Assembly (NCBI GenBank): GCA_032716605.1
Contig: CM064512.1
Location: 25,677,781-25,741,780, forward strand
Direction of reading: 5' to 3'
DNA: 64,000 bases
Source: Paralithodes platypus
Lineage: Eukaryota > Arthropoda > Malacostraca > Decapoda > Lithodidae
The notes below the pieces were generated by a model. It ran no database searches. It was given only the letters and a program-made list of their open reading frames with translations, and was not told where the DNA came from. The first letter of the stretch is position 1, and every line of letters begins with the position of its first letter. Shown here in pieces: positions 1 through 10,668 of the stretch. Position numbers and translations under genes: made by a program.

Positions 1-1010
1 AAAGTCAAGCAATTTTGAGGCTTCAAATGTACTGGCATGCCACTTTATGAAGTCTTAAGATTACCCTCCATTCAGTTGGACTGACGGCCTGCCGAAAGCT
101 CAAACATACTGTCTGTGAGTAAAATCCTATACTAGGGATCTTTGTTAGCCAGAGGCCTGCCCAGCTAACATAGAGACTCTACTTAGGCGGTTCCTAGCTA
201 GTCTAGTGGGAAAGCGTACGGCCTGCCGGAAACTTTCTTCTTAGACTACAAGTTACCGATAACTGGTTTGTCCCAGGAACTCTGTCCTCATCTGGCATGC
301 CAGTGAGATACACAGCTACTGAGACAGGGACCTCCAAACCCTATACTAGGGATCTCGTTAGCCAGAGGCCTGCCCAGCTAACGTAGAGACCCTACTTAGG
401 CGGTTCCTAACGAGTCTAGTGGGAAACCGTACTGCCTGCCGGAAACTTTCTTCTTAGACTACAAGTTACCGATAACTGTGGCCTGTCCCAGTAACTCTGC
501 CCTCATCTGGCATGCCAGTGAGACACACAGTTACTGAGATAGGAACAACTTTCCTAAAGGGTTAGGAAGAGAGTTACAGGCCTGCCGCCCTCTCTTCTTG
601 ATTCTGAGGTTGGGAAAGAGGATACCGGCCTGCCGCTCCTGCTTGTCAAGCTCGCTAAGGAAAGCCCACACCAGCACCATCTCTAAAAGAAGGCCTACCG
701 TCCTCAATACTCTCTAGAGTGGGAAGGAACAAGTGTCCTGATAGAGGAACTCTGTTGATGTCTATGGCATGCCAGCGTGAACATAGTCTCTATTGTCAGG
801 CTCCACTTTTCTTAGTAAAAGTAGAGAGACTCCGGCCTGCCGACCTCTCTCCAAGTGAACACTTGTACGAAAGTGTCCTTGTCGAGGAACTTTGTCATCG
901 TTCGGCATGCAGACGTGACATTGGCTCCATAGCAAGGTTACATTTTCTCTAGTGAAGGGTTGAGAGACTCCGGCCTGCCGACCTCTCTAGTCTTTACTAT
1001 TGGAAGTGGA
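1..1010. repeat. Array of quasi-palindromic hairpin units, about 70 bp apart
   Basis: Fifteen short cores of the form GGCCTGCC (often CGGCCTGCCG) or GGCATGCC occur at 34, 86, 154, 220, 294, 367, 433, 509, 579, 627, 692, 766, 834, 904 and 972, mostly 65-76 bp apart. Each core is itself palindromic or nearly so, and many sit at the apex of longer inverted arms: GTTAGC/GCTAAC at 144-169, TAGTCTA/TAGACTA at 199-248, GAAGAGAG/CTCTCTTC near 567-597, AGAGAG/CTCTCT around 834 and 972. Positions 127-340 and 341-554 form a higher-order direct repeat of about 214 bp, and the 766/834 pair recurs 138 bp later at 904/972. The array runs off the left edge of the window. No coding potential is seen. Confidence 0.85.
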
Positions 1011-1261
1011 CACTACCACTCTGCACAGGTAGTCTCGAGCCTCTGAGGTCGCTGTGTTAGAGACAGGGCTTGGCGAGATGCCCTCACGGGCACTCTGCAG
1101 AGACAAGTCCTTGGTGCACTGAGTCTATGGCATCCCACACGACTGTGTAACTTAAATGTTTAAATACCGCCACGGGTCCTCCGAACCTCTCATAAAGATC
1201 AGGGCAGACAGTAAAAACACTTGAACTGAACTTACTGCGTTCGTCCGATACCGACCAAATA

Positions 1262-1400
1262 AGACTCGATATATAAGATCCCAGCCCGAGAGTACCTTAA
1301 CAGGACTTCATCAACGGTTAATATACTGATCAGAACAGTCGAGTAGTTTCTCCTACCTCTGAAATACTCGCGTTAGTTCGGTATGGTGCCCAACAGTAAT
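1262..1400 (+). promoter_or_regulatory. TATA-like site and PBS-like motif; possible LTR 3' end
   Basis: TATATAAG lies at 1270-1277 and TGGTGCCCAAC at 1384-1394, about 110 bp downstream. This spacing resembles the promoter and the primer binding site just after the 5' LTR of an LTR retrotransposon, which would put the hairpin array in U3. I found no gag or pol downstream and no second LTR, so the reading is speculative. Confidence 0.2.
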
Positions 1401-1929
1401 TCTCCAGACGGTTACTATATGTTACGGAGCCATACTTAAGATCTCAAGCCCAATCAACCCATCTGTAACTACTCCATACAGCCGGCCCACCTAGACGGCC
1501 CACGGGAACAGAAGACGAGAACCAACCACCTCCTTAAGTTATACCAGGAGAAATCACCAGAGAAGTTACCACGCCAGGAGAACAAGAGAAGAAGAGAAAG
1601 TGACGAGAAGTAGAAAAGTGCCGAGTGAGTGGAAATATAGTCCCTCAATAGTACCATAAAAAGTGAAATAAATGCCCCTAAGTCCCAATAATCGGAGTAG
1701 AACGAAAATAATTAGTTTCCCGAATAGCGTAGCAAATATCATGAACATCTATATAACAGTGAAAAACCCAAATTAGTAATACTTAAGCTGATTTTTGAGG
1801 TTCAGCGACTCTGACTAAAAACCCAAGTTTTCTCCAGAAATATACAGTTTTTCCAAAAGTGCCTTAACCAGTTGAAATTCTCTACAACTGTTAGTAATCG
1901 GGTTACGAAGCTACGAGTTGTATATACAC
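1395..1929. other. No gene recognised
   Basis: No coding sequence or repeat family is recognised. The stretch around 1791-1815 (TTTGAGGTTCAGCGACTCTG) has a similar stretch at 9598-9622 in the same orientation, just outside the paired inverted arms. Confidence 0.4.
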
Positions 1930-2236
1930 ACGCGTACTAAAAGTTGCTCAGGGTTGGGTCCTTCCTTCCCCTACTCCACCCTGGGCAGGTGGAAGGGGGG
2001 AGTCGGGTCCAAGTCTACCCCCATCTTCCAACCCCAAACTATCCCTGACTCCCCCACCTTCCTTCTCTAGCTGGCAGTTAGTGATTAGCAACGATTGCGC
2101 TCATGTATTGCAAATTATTGTTAAACCATCATTGCACATGCTTACAATGGCCGACATTTAAGATTTAATAGGAATTTATAAATACAATATACTGTATAAT
2201 TGTATTCTCAAGATGAGTCTCTATACACAACGGGGG
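1930..2236 (+). repeat. Inverted repeat, left arm (partner 8908-9514)
   Basis: This arm matches the reverse complement of 8908-8962 plus 9265-9514. Shared landmarks are GTACTAAAA-TTGCTCAGG, a C-rich block with CCCTACTCCACCCTGGGCA, CTAGCTGGCAGTTAGTGA, GATTGCGCTCATGTATTGC, and an end block ATACTGTATAATTGTATTCT. The right arm is split by a miniature transposon (8967-9260) that is absent here, so this is the uninterrupted version. Confidence 0.85.
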
Positions 2237-3019
2237 TTACACGAATTTCAGCTGTATTGGTTCTCTCTCTCTCTCATTGCACTACTTTCTACGATCATTA
2301 CTTAATGTGATTTCAATATAATAATACAGTAATTAAATCCAATCCCATTCAGTATTCAAGATATTATGTTCACCATTATTGCAATACACATCAACGTGCC
2401 GCACCGCTACGATTTATTTCTAGGTTCTCAAATTACTTACACAGTCGGGCTTTTAGATCATAAAAAGGAAAGGACTACAGGCAAAGATAGGCTTGAATAG
2501 TGTTTCGACTGTTATTGATTGTATCGTTTATCATTGGAATCAGTTTCTCCCATGTATTCATTACCATACATACTATAAACGGTTTGCATTTAATTATATG
2601 TGGCCTATGCACTTTTTTTCCTCATTCAAGTAAATGTAGAACTCTATACAAATTACTATAAAAATTGGTGTTAACTTTTAGTAAGGTTTGATTATTCGCC
2701 TTCTCATTTCCCCGTTCTCTGTGTCTATCTGTGATCCCAGCCTCTCACTTCTACAAACCCCAAAATAAGGAACAGGATTAATTGACAGTTTTACCATCAA
2801 CTCTTTTCTATGTGTATCGAATGCAGGCAACATTCATCACACACACTAATGAAGGGAAGTATACCACATTCAGACACGCTAAATCTTGGTTGTAGAAAGT
2901 GTGTGCAATGAGAGAGTTACAAGGAGTGACAAGGAATAGTTAGCATCTCAAAGACCTTCCGGTCCATCTCGGGGAAATATTCGAACTGGAAGGAGAGACA
3001 TTTTTCAGTGCACGTTTCC
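2237..3019. other. No gene recognised
   Basis: AT-rich sequence with a short CT run near 2262-2275. Nothing coding or repetitive is recognised. Confidence 0.4.
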
Positions 3020-3232
3020 TTACAGAGTGTGCAAAATACTATCTACTGTCTTCTTGAACTGCTCAACTGAGGAAATGTTTACAACTTCTGAGGAAAGTTT
3101 GTTCCAGGTAGAACATATCATAAATGGGAAACAGTTTCCACAAATACTAGTGCTGAACCTTTTCAATTCTAACTGCCAGCCATGGTTGCGTATTGTATTC
3201 ATAACGAGGCTAAACATTTTGCTATGATACAC
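3020..3232 (-). pseudogene. LINE ORF2 C-terminal fragment (CR1/L2-like)
   Basis: A 70-residue minus-strand stretch contains a segment ending in STWNKLSSEVVNISSVEQFK. This has the shape of the C-terminus of CR1/L2-type LINE ORF2 proteins, where an N-x-LP-xxVV-xxxS-xxxFK pattern follows the reverse transcriptase; compare NLWNGLPRDVIDCSTVDSFK in the CR1 copy at 42.3-45.3 kb. Only the end of the protein remains and no RT motifs are present. The fragment is a dead 5'-truncated insertion. Assignment to the clade is by this pattern alone. Confidence 0.6.
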
Positions 3233-3292
3233 ATTATCAAACCCATTAAAAAGGCTACTTTAAAAACACTTGAATGAACTGACCTTGTAGTT

Positions 3293-3549
3293 TGCGTGTT
3301 GAGAGAGAGAGAGAGAGAGAGATTGATTTTGCCCCGAGGGGCGAGTTTATTGAGCAGCGCCCCCCATCCTGTGAGGGGACAACCACTAGTAAGGCGATAC
3401 ATACTGCTCAAAGAGCCATTATTCCACTGAAACAACAGCATCGTCGTCTGGTTACATTCATATTTGTGTTTATAAATCAGGTTGGCATTATTCAGATGTG
3501 TTATTATAGTTTCCTCATTTAATTGTCACATGGTCTGTATATACGTATC

Positions 3550-3600
<51 letters not shown>

Positions 3601-3740
3601 CAAGCTTGTAGTGACTGAATTATTAATTGACAGGTTGTAAATAATAGCACTACAGAACTAGTGCAATCGTATGAGGAGACTATTCATATTTTCATTACAT
3701 CAATGGTTATTGAGATCATAGTTAGCTGAATACAATTATT
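3293..3740 (+). repeat. Dispersed repeat copy with GA run and A43 tract
   Basis: The segment from about 3370 (ggacaaccactagtaaggc) to 3740 recurs at 4425-4700. The copy includes a short (GA)n at 3301-3322 and a 43-nt A tract at 3553-3595. The A tract may mark an old retroposon 3' end. Confidence 0.7.
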
Positions 3741-3869
3741 GTCAAGAATTGATTAAACACCGAATGAAGCTTCAAATAATGCACTCGTTTCCAGGGACTA
3801 CCACTCGGAGAGAACATTGAAGTCAAACGGTCGTCAACCAACACTTAATATGCTGAACATAAACTGTGT

Positions 3870-4258
3870 GTTTGTTTGTTTATTTTCTTTTTTCCCTCCC
3901 TGTTCTTTTTTCCTCTTTTTTTCCTTTAATAAATTGGCTGTGGTTCATCTTCTGTGTTTATTTTATTTAGACTGCTTTTAAACCAGTTGTTGAATCTTAA
4001 ATTTGGTTGTTGTGCATAATATTCCTTAATTTTCTCTAGAGTTGGGTCTTGTGATAGTTCTAGTTTGTGCCATATTTGTGTTGCTTGTCTATGGAGTCGG
4101 ACATTTAATGGTAGTGTGTTTGTGTATTCGTGTATTTGTTGTGTCGTCATTGTATAGGGGTATCTTTGGTTTGTGGCGAATCTTAGGGCTTTTTTTTAAG
4201 CGTGTGATTGTGAGATTGAATATACTTAGTGGGTATTTCAAGAATGTCAGGGGGTAAG
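3870..4258 (-). pseudogene. LINE 3'-end fragment, Jockey-like C-terminus
   Basis: The minus strand encodes a 74-residue end (3926-4150) containing LPLNVRLHRQATQIWHKL, and similar coding sequence continues upstream in another frame to about 4258 after a run of T (4191-4198) that probably carries a frameshift. The style (R-x-H-x-A-x-x-I-W near the C-terminus, followed by an A-rich 3' tail reading AATTTATTAAAGG on the minus strand) matches Jockey-type LINE ORF2 ends. No catalytic motif is retained. It lies between two copies of another repeat, so it was probably inserted into that repeat. Confidence 0.5.
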
Positions 4259-4382
4259 GAAATGTGATTTGTATATTAGAAGACTGTGATTAACGAGACG
4301 TGTAACATGTGGAGGGAGGTGGTAGAAAGAGAGGGATCTCGTTGGGGGTGGAAGTTTCGCTCCCAGGAATTTTTGTTCCTGT

Positions 4383-4423
4383 GGTATTTCAATAATAATA
4401 ATAAAATAATAATAATAATAATG
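4383..4423. repeat. AAT/ATA microsatellite
   Basis: An (AAT)n-type trinucleotide run, broken once, precedes the second copy of the repeat described at 3293-3740. Confidence 0.8.
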
Positions 4424-4424
4424 G

Positions 4425-5015
4425 GACAACCACTGGTAAGGCAATACATACTGCTCAAAGAACCATTATTCTATTGTAATAACAGTATCGTCGTCTGGTG
4501 TTATTATAGTTTCCTCATTTGATTGCCACATGTGCTGTACAGTATATAGGCCAACGTACTCATGAAAGACAAAAAAAAAAAATACTGAATTATTAATTGA
4601 CAGGTAAATAATAGCACTACAAAACTAGTGCAATCATATGAGGAGACCATTCATGTTTTCTTACATCAATGGTTATTGAGATCATAGTTAGCTGAATACA
4701 AATATTACATACATGATGTGACTAATATTTCGAACTACATAAATTATTATGCAATAATAGTACCACAAATATATTACAATCATATGAGGGACACTTCACA
4801 TTCTTCATTACATCAACGGTTATTGAGGCCATAGTTAGCTGAATACAAGAGTCACATACATATGTGACTAATATTACCAACTACCGAAGTTATAATGGAA
4901 TTATAGTAATACAAATATTTTACAAACATGAGTTACATGGTTCAAATTCTTATTACAATAATGGTTATTGAGGGGATAGTTGGCGCAATATGACCAGTGG
5001 AGAAGTTTACATGCC
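4425..5015 (+). repeat. Degenerate tandem repeat, unit about 150-165 bp
   Basis: A unit containing CAATCATATGAGG...CATCAATGGTTATTGAG...CATAGTTAGCTGAATAC appears near 4630, 4785 and 4930, and once at 3660-3735. The units diverge progressively to the right. No coding potential is seen. Confidence 0.75.
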
Positions 5016-5029
5016 GATAGTAATATAAT

Positions 5030-5215
5030 ATTTAGTAGGGTGTGTGGTTATGGGAGAGAGGGAGGGGGGTTGTAGGAGGTAGAGGAATGGGTGGGAGAGG
5101 AGGAGGGGTAGGGGGGAGGGGGAGGAGGAGGAGGTAAGGTACTCCAGGGAGGAGGAAAGTGTGAAAGGGGAGGTGTGTGTGTGTGTGTATGTGTTGGGGA
5201 GGGTGGGACATACTA
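5030..5215 (+). repeat. G-rich purine tract
   Basis: Nearly pure purine with many runs of three to six G, followed by (GT)n at 5173-5190. It has the composition expected of a quadruplex- or triplex-prone tract. Confidence 0.8.
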
Positions 5216-5735
5216 CATATAAATAAGTTGTTTAAGGCCAGCCATAGTACTGAAGATAAAAAAAAATAAATATGGTAGTTAAAAAAAAAAAAAAAAAAAA
5301 AAGGGAAAGTTTGTATTTCAACGCAAGTCTACAGATATCAGCAGTATCGCTTCATCGTACCTGACACAACATATCAATAAGTAAAGAAGGAAACTGTATA
5401 CATGCAAAGATCAAGATTCAATTATGTTTAGTAGCAAAACAATATTCAGAAGGAAGATACTAATAGTCCTCCGGGAGGGATATGCCGCATATCCGAAGGT
5501 ACTTAATTGTAGGTCAAACCATTAGCCGAGAATATTGAGGACAATTATGTTGCTTACATATGCAAGGGTCATGTATATTGGCTTGCAAAAGGATATGAAT
5601 TGGCACTTAACAGATTATTTAAATAAATACTGTGTTAGAGGCTCAGAGGGATATGTATATACTGTACATTGTCAATCTATTAAATGAGAATAGCAGTGAT
5701 AAGTAAAGAAATACTGACTGGTATTATAAGTGTGA
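5216..5735. other. No gene recognised
   Basis: Contains an A22 tract at 5281-5302. Otherwise nothing coding or repetitive is recognised; the right part may include 3' UTR of the LINE that follows on the minus strand. Confidence 0.4.
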
Positions 5736-5870
5736 CATGATCAATGAAAATATGAAATCGTGTAGAGGGCGTTACAAAGGGTTTAAGTGTGACCTTGTAA
5801 GAAAGAAGAGATGTGTGGAGGGCAAGGGGTGCATACTTATAAGGTTCATGTTTCATGTTTACAGTACATA

Positions 5871-8795
5871 TTATTGTGGGGGGGCAAAGTTCTTGTGTTT
5901 TTTTAATATGTTATTGATTACGTTATTCTTTAGCATGTATATTGCTTGATCCTCAATTGTGGTTAACTGATTATTCCTGTATTCCCTAATCATTGGGCAT
6001 TCCAGGATATAGTGCTCGAGAGAGTGTTTGTTGGGAGCTCTGCAAACCCTACATTGCCTGTGCTCTTCTTCTACCTGCCAATTCAGCTGCCATGGATAAC
6101 AATAGCCAAGCCTTATTCTTGCATGTACTGAGTCTACCCACCTACTCGTTGTACGTTTACCATAGGTGTATTTGGTCGTAAATGCTACTTTATTGTAGTA
6201 GTTTATAGATCGGCTGGTATTATGATGTCTAGCTCTGTCTTCATCCACTCTTTCTTCTTGTGTCTTTTTAATTATAGTTCTCATTTGTTTCAATGACAGT
6301 TCAAGAATATGATCAGGTTCTTCTTTCTCTGTGGCCTCCTTGGCAAGCTTATCTGCCCTTTCATTGCCCGGGATGCCTACATGTGAAGGAATCCAGGCAA
6401 ATTTGACCCCTAGCCCCTTCTCCCCTACACATTTTATCCCCCGTCTGATATCTTGTACAAGGAAAGGATAGGTGGGTTGGGGGCTAGAGATAGCTTCCAA
6501 GGCCGCCCTGCTGTCAGATAGGATAAGAATATTCTTTCCCCTTCGAAAGATACTCCCAATTCCCATCGCTATTGCCACCAGCTCAGTTTGAGTGGAGGAG
6601 GCCCAGTCCTGTAGCCTGGATAGTTCATCGTCTTCCTGAGCAAAGTTGCCACCACTCATAATAGTGATGGCAGCTCCTGCCCTCCCAGTTACGGTGTTAA
6701 GTGAGCCGTCACAGTATACCTGATCAGTGTTCTCATCTGTCATATCTTCTATTAGTGACATAAAGTTTGTCTTCAGAGCGTAGGACGGGATCTCAGACTT
6801 TTTTGTGTCGAGTTGTGTCACTATAATCTCAATAGTGGCCTCTTCCCAGGGCGGAAGGGGGACACTCAATTGTCGGTCATCTGGATGGTAGTCTGTAAGC
6901 TGGGTGGGCGGGGTGGGGTCAGTCAGTTGCCAGTCACCGATATAGTAGTCTGTAAGCTGGTAGTCAAGAATGTCAGCAGCAGTTACATGTGGCCAGTCCC
7001 TGCCTTTTAAGTCATCTATTCTAAGTAGCTCCATTAGTGCAGTCTTAGGTCGTGTTTCTCTGTCGTCTCTCAGTGTTCGTATGCCTATTATCATATTTGT
7101 TTCTTTTATTCTATCAGTGATGGACGATAGATTTAACTCATATCTAAGATTTTTTACCTTGACATTTCTCGGACATCCAAAAATAAGTCTCATGGCTTCA
7201 TTTTGCAGTTTGTCAAGTTTTTCGATCTGATTAGCAGGTAGACAGGATAGAGCAGGTGCATGGTAGTCAATTACTGATCTAATATAGGCAATGTACATGG
7301 TCCTGAGGATAGTGATGGAGGCACCCAAGCCTTTCCATGACATTACTTTAAGGGGCCTTAGTCGTCTTTTACAGGTGGTCATTACATGATTAAATTCAGC
7401 ATTATTACCCTGTGGTCCCCCAACATACACTCCCAGATATTTATAATAGTCTACCCTCTCCAGTACATTACCATGAAGATGTAGAGGCTTGTTACGATTC
7501 CAACCTTTTGTTATGGCTTTTGTTTTGTTTGTTGATATTACCAGGCCTAATTGGTCACAAGCTTATCCTACCAAGTCTAGGGCACGTTGCATGTCCCTGT
7601 GACTATCGGCCTGGATCAAAATATCATCAGCATAGCTTTCACAGATCACTCCTCTGGGAAATTTGAGTCTAACAATAATGTGCATTAATATGTTGAATAG
7701 TATTGGACTTAATACTCCCCCCTGTGGTGTACCCAGCTCAAGCTTACGTACTTCAGACTTTTTACCTTGAAAGACGACATATGCACTTCTATTGCTGAGG
7801 TATTCCTTGATCCAGCCCAATAGTTTACCTTTTACACCCATTTTCGCCAACTCGCAAAGTATTACATCCCTGTTTGCTACATCAAATGCACCCTTTAAAT
7901 CTAAAAATACAGTAAAGTTACACCTATGGTTAGAGAGATATGATGTGATACAGGACATTGTACTTCTGCCTTTGATGTAGCCATTCAAATGCGGGCTCAA
8001 TTGTGACTCTATTTTGTGCAGTAGCCTATTAAGGACAATCCTTTCAATTGTCTTGCAATAACAAGAAAGAAGTGATATAGGTCTCATGGCTGTAACAGAA
8101 CCAGCCTTGGGTACAGGAATTATGACAGCTCTTTTCCAGTCAGGAGGGATGACACTGTTGCGATAGCTAAGGTTAAAGAAATCCAGCAATGGATTGCCTG
8201 CAACCTCTGTCATTGCACGTAGAATGGGATATGTTATCCCATCCTCCCCTGGGGCACTACTTTTGTTGTTGGATAGGGCTCTTTGGAGCTCGTAAGTGTT
8301 TATATCTTTACACGAGTCATCCTTAATGGCTATTGCTTCGTCTACTTGTTGGCGAAAATCCGGCAGGTTGGGTCCTAGCTTATTCCTAACTCTGAGAGGC
8401 AGATTACTGTAGGTGGAGGCAGAGGCCCATTCATCCATAAGGGTTTGAGCATATTCCTGAGGGTGGGGATGTGCTGCAGCTTGGTTAGTTTTCCCCCTTG
8501 CAATATTTATTTTCCTCCACACAACACTGATGGATGTATCTTTATTTGTGTGATTTAAAAAGTCTAACCAGAATTTCTCCCTTGCTTTAATTTTAGCCTG
8601 ATGGGCCCTTTGACCACAGATTTTTATATTTTCAAAGTTTTCACCAGTTTTATTACCCTTCCAAATTTGTGTAGCAGTTTTTAACAAATTGGTGGTATCT
8701 TGTACCTCTTTATCATCCCTGTACCACCTTTGCCAGATTCCACCCTTGGCATTTGAACGGTATTTGTTTCCCCTATTATTTTTGTTTTTTTTCTT

Positions 8796-8797
<2 letters not shown>
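5871..8797 (-). pseudogene. LINE ORF2: reverse transcriptase plus RNase H (I/Nimb-like), one in-frame stop
   Basis: Reverse transcriptase and ribonuclease H of a non-LTR retrotransposon, which would copy element RNA at a nicked chromosomal target. Reading right to left: linker and RT with APGEDGI, RPISLLSCYCKTIER, motif A FLDLKGAFD, motif B GTPQGGVLSP and motif C SYADDIL, then RNase H with the full acidic set (YCDGS, TQTELVA, LSDSRAA, GNERADKLAK), then a CCHC cluster CRVC...HYILEC. The RT part (7563-8797) and RNase H part (5871-7430) are in the same frame. They are separated only by a TAA at 7563-7565, and 7431-7562 stays open, so this is one ORF with one nonsense mutation. The endonuclease is missing because the copy ends at the (GA)n tract. 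RT plus RNase H suggests the I/Nimb group; the clade is inferred. Confidence 0.85.

Positions 8798-8878
<81 letters not shown>
8798..8878. repeat. (GA)n microsatellite
   Basis: About 40 uninterrupted GA units. It marks the 5' truncation point of the minus-strand LINE and gives spurious open frames encoding Ser-Leu or Arg-Glu repeats. Confidence 0.97.
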
Positions 8879-8882
<4 letters not shown>

Positions 8883-8907
8883 GAGCACTACAACCAAGAT
8901 TCTTGTA

Positions 8908-9514
8908 GCCCATTTTGTGCATAAAGACTCACTTTGAGAATACAATTATACAGTATATTATATTAACCCCCTCAGACTGAAATAGTTAACTTACTGACGA
9001 AGAGGCGGACCGCCCGGTATTCTCCCCACAACAGTCAAAATCACACTAAGGGACCGTTAGGAGTCGGAGAAATTTGGGGTTACCATCAATCGACAGATTC
9101 TGATCTAACTTACCTAACTTACTGAGGCCAAAATGACGCTAGACCGTTATATAACTTATTATTGAGATATTAAGATAAGTTCATATGACACGATCGCGTC
9201 ATATGAGTATTTGGGCGGAACCGCCATATGACGCGATCGCGTCATATAAGTCGGAGGGGGTTAATAAATTCCTAATAAATGTTAAATATTGGCCATTATA
9301 AGCATGTGCAATGATGGTTTAACAATAATTTGCAATACATGAGCGCAATCGTTGCTATTCACTAACTGCCAGCTAGAGAAGGAAGGTGTGGGAGTTGGGG
9401 ATAGCTTGGGGGTGGCAGGTGGGGGTAGACTTCGACCCAACTCCCCCTTCCAGTTGCCCAGGGTGGAGTAGGGGAAGGAAGGAGCCACTCCTGAGCAAGT
9501 TTTAGTACGCCTGA
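8908..9514 (-). repeat. Inverted repeat, right arm, split by a miniature element
   Basis: 8908-8962 and 9265-9514 together match the reverse complement of 1930-2236. The piggyBac-type element accounts for the gap. The arms enclose about 6.7 kb. Confidence 0.85.
8967..9260. mobile_element. piggyBac-type miniature element (294 bp) with TTAA target duplication
   Basis: TTAA at 8963-8966 and 9261-9264 flank a segment beginning CCCCCTCAGACT and ending AGTCGGAGGGGG, so the ends are inverted repeats of about 12 bp with one mismatch. TTAA duplication and C-rich termini are hallmarks of piggyBac-superfamily transposition. It has no coding sequence. The insertion is confirmed by comparison: it interrupts the right inverted arm, while the left arm (1930-2236) reads straight through. 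Inside are two palindromes built on CGATCG, one near 9182-9205 and a perfect 22-bp one at 9226-9247. Confidence 0.9.
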
Positions 9515-10109
9515 GTGTACTTACAGTGCACGTGATCCAGGAGAACATATAGCCATCAAACAGTGATTCAATTTCGAATTATTTCATTTTAACCTACTTT
9601 TGAGAATTCAGCGACTCTGCCAAAATCCACAAGAGTGTTTGAAAATATTTCAGAGTTCACCATCGACTCTGCGTTTTCTATGCGACACGGCTAAATACTT
9701 ACTAGGGGTAGTTGACCTTGAACTTGAACCTCATTAATATTCCTGAAGAAAGGGACAGCGTACGTCCCCCCTCCTTAAAATACCTCTCTCTTAATACGCC
9801 CCCAGTGTTTTTAAACTTTCTCGATTACGAAGGAAGTTGGACAGAATACCTGTTCCCTATCTAGCTCCGCGACTGTGCTAGGAATCAGTGATAAACTTAA
9901 GTACTATACACTGGCAGTGATTCGTGTTCCATGTTTTTCCAGACAATTTTTCATATATAGTGAAGGAGGAATAAAGCTGTATTATTAAACCATATTTTGC
10001 GATATACTTATCCTCTGTTTTCTTTTATTTTATATGTATTTATTTGAACTTGGAAGTCCCAGTGAAGTAGAACTCACCTGTATCCATTGTTAATCCTGCA
10101 TAAAATCAG

Positions 10110-10112
<3 letters not shown>
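9515..10112. other. No gene recognised
   Basis: No coding sequence is recognised. A stretch similar to 1791-1815 occurs at 9598-9622. Confidence 0.4.
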
Positions 10113-10154
<42 letters not shown>

Positions 10155-10345
10155 ATGCTCAGGCCCAATCCCCACGTTTCCTATTTTTATTTTTATTTTC
10201 TATTTTACTCTATTTTATTATTTGTTTTTGTTTTTATTTTCTTGGGGGTGGCCAACTCAAGACAGAGCAAGAACAGGGAAAACACAAAACACAAGACAGA
10301 ACAACGAACAAACACAGACAAAACACAATATTCACACACATCTAG
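10113..10345 (+). repeat. (TA)n plus dispersed repeat shared with 38510-38660
   Basis: (TA)n at 10113-10142 is followed by TATGCTCAGGCCCAATCCCC, a T-rich stretch, then GACAGAGCAAGAACAGGGAA and an A/C-rich region. The reverse complement of 38510-38655 carries the same blocks in the same order, also next to a microsatellite. The two copies differ by a T-rich insertion here. Element class is unknown; no protein is recognised. Confidence 0.75.
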
Positions 10346-10668
10346 GTCACCCAGGAGAACACCCAGAGACCAGGCTCACCAAGGTCGCTCCAGCACTCCC
10401 CCGGTCCCCGACCACCCGGAGAGGCTCCGATCTCGGCAGGCACACATGCAGCGGAGCCAAAGCCACAAGACCGCCCACCACACTGCCAGGCGCACCCTTC
10501 ATAATAATCGTCTCCCCGAGCCAGGCGCCTGATGGACTATTATCTAATCCAACTTGCGCCCGACCCCTTCCACCAAATGACCACGTGTTCACTCAACTAT
10601 TCACAAGCATTCTCCATTCATTCCTGTTTTTTACCACTTCCTTTGCCTGATCTATAGTCATTCCTCTA
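10346..10668. other. No gene recognised
   Basis: A C-rich stretch that is open in several frames. I recognise no domain; the open frames look like composition effects. Confidence 0.4.

Noticed and set aside
719..952. 77-codon plus-strand open frame inside the hairpin array
   Set aside because: It lies wholly within the quasi-palindromic repeats and shows no domain; its length is compatible with chance.
8689..8937. Open frame across the GA tract
   Set aside because: An Arg-Glu repeat encoded by the microsatellite, antisense to the LINE; no independent coding evidence.
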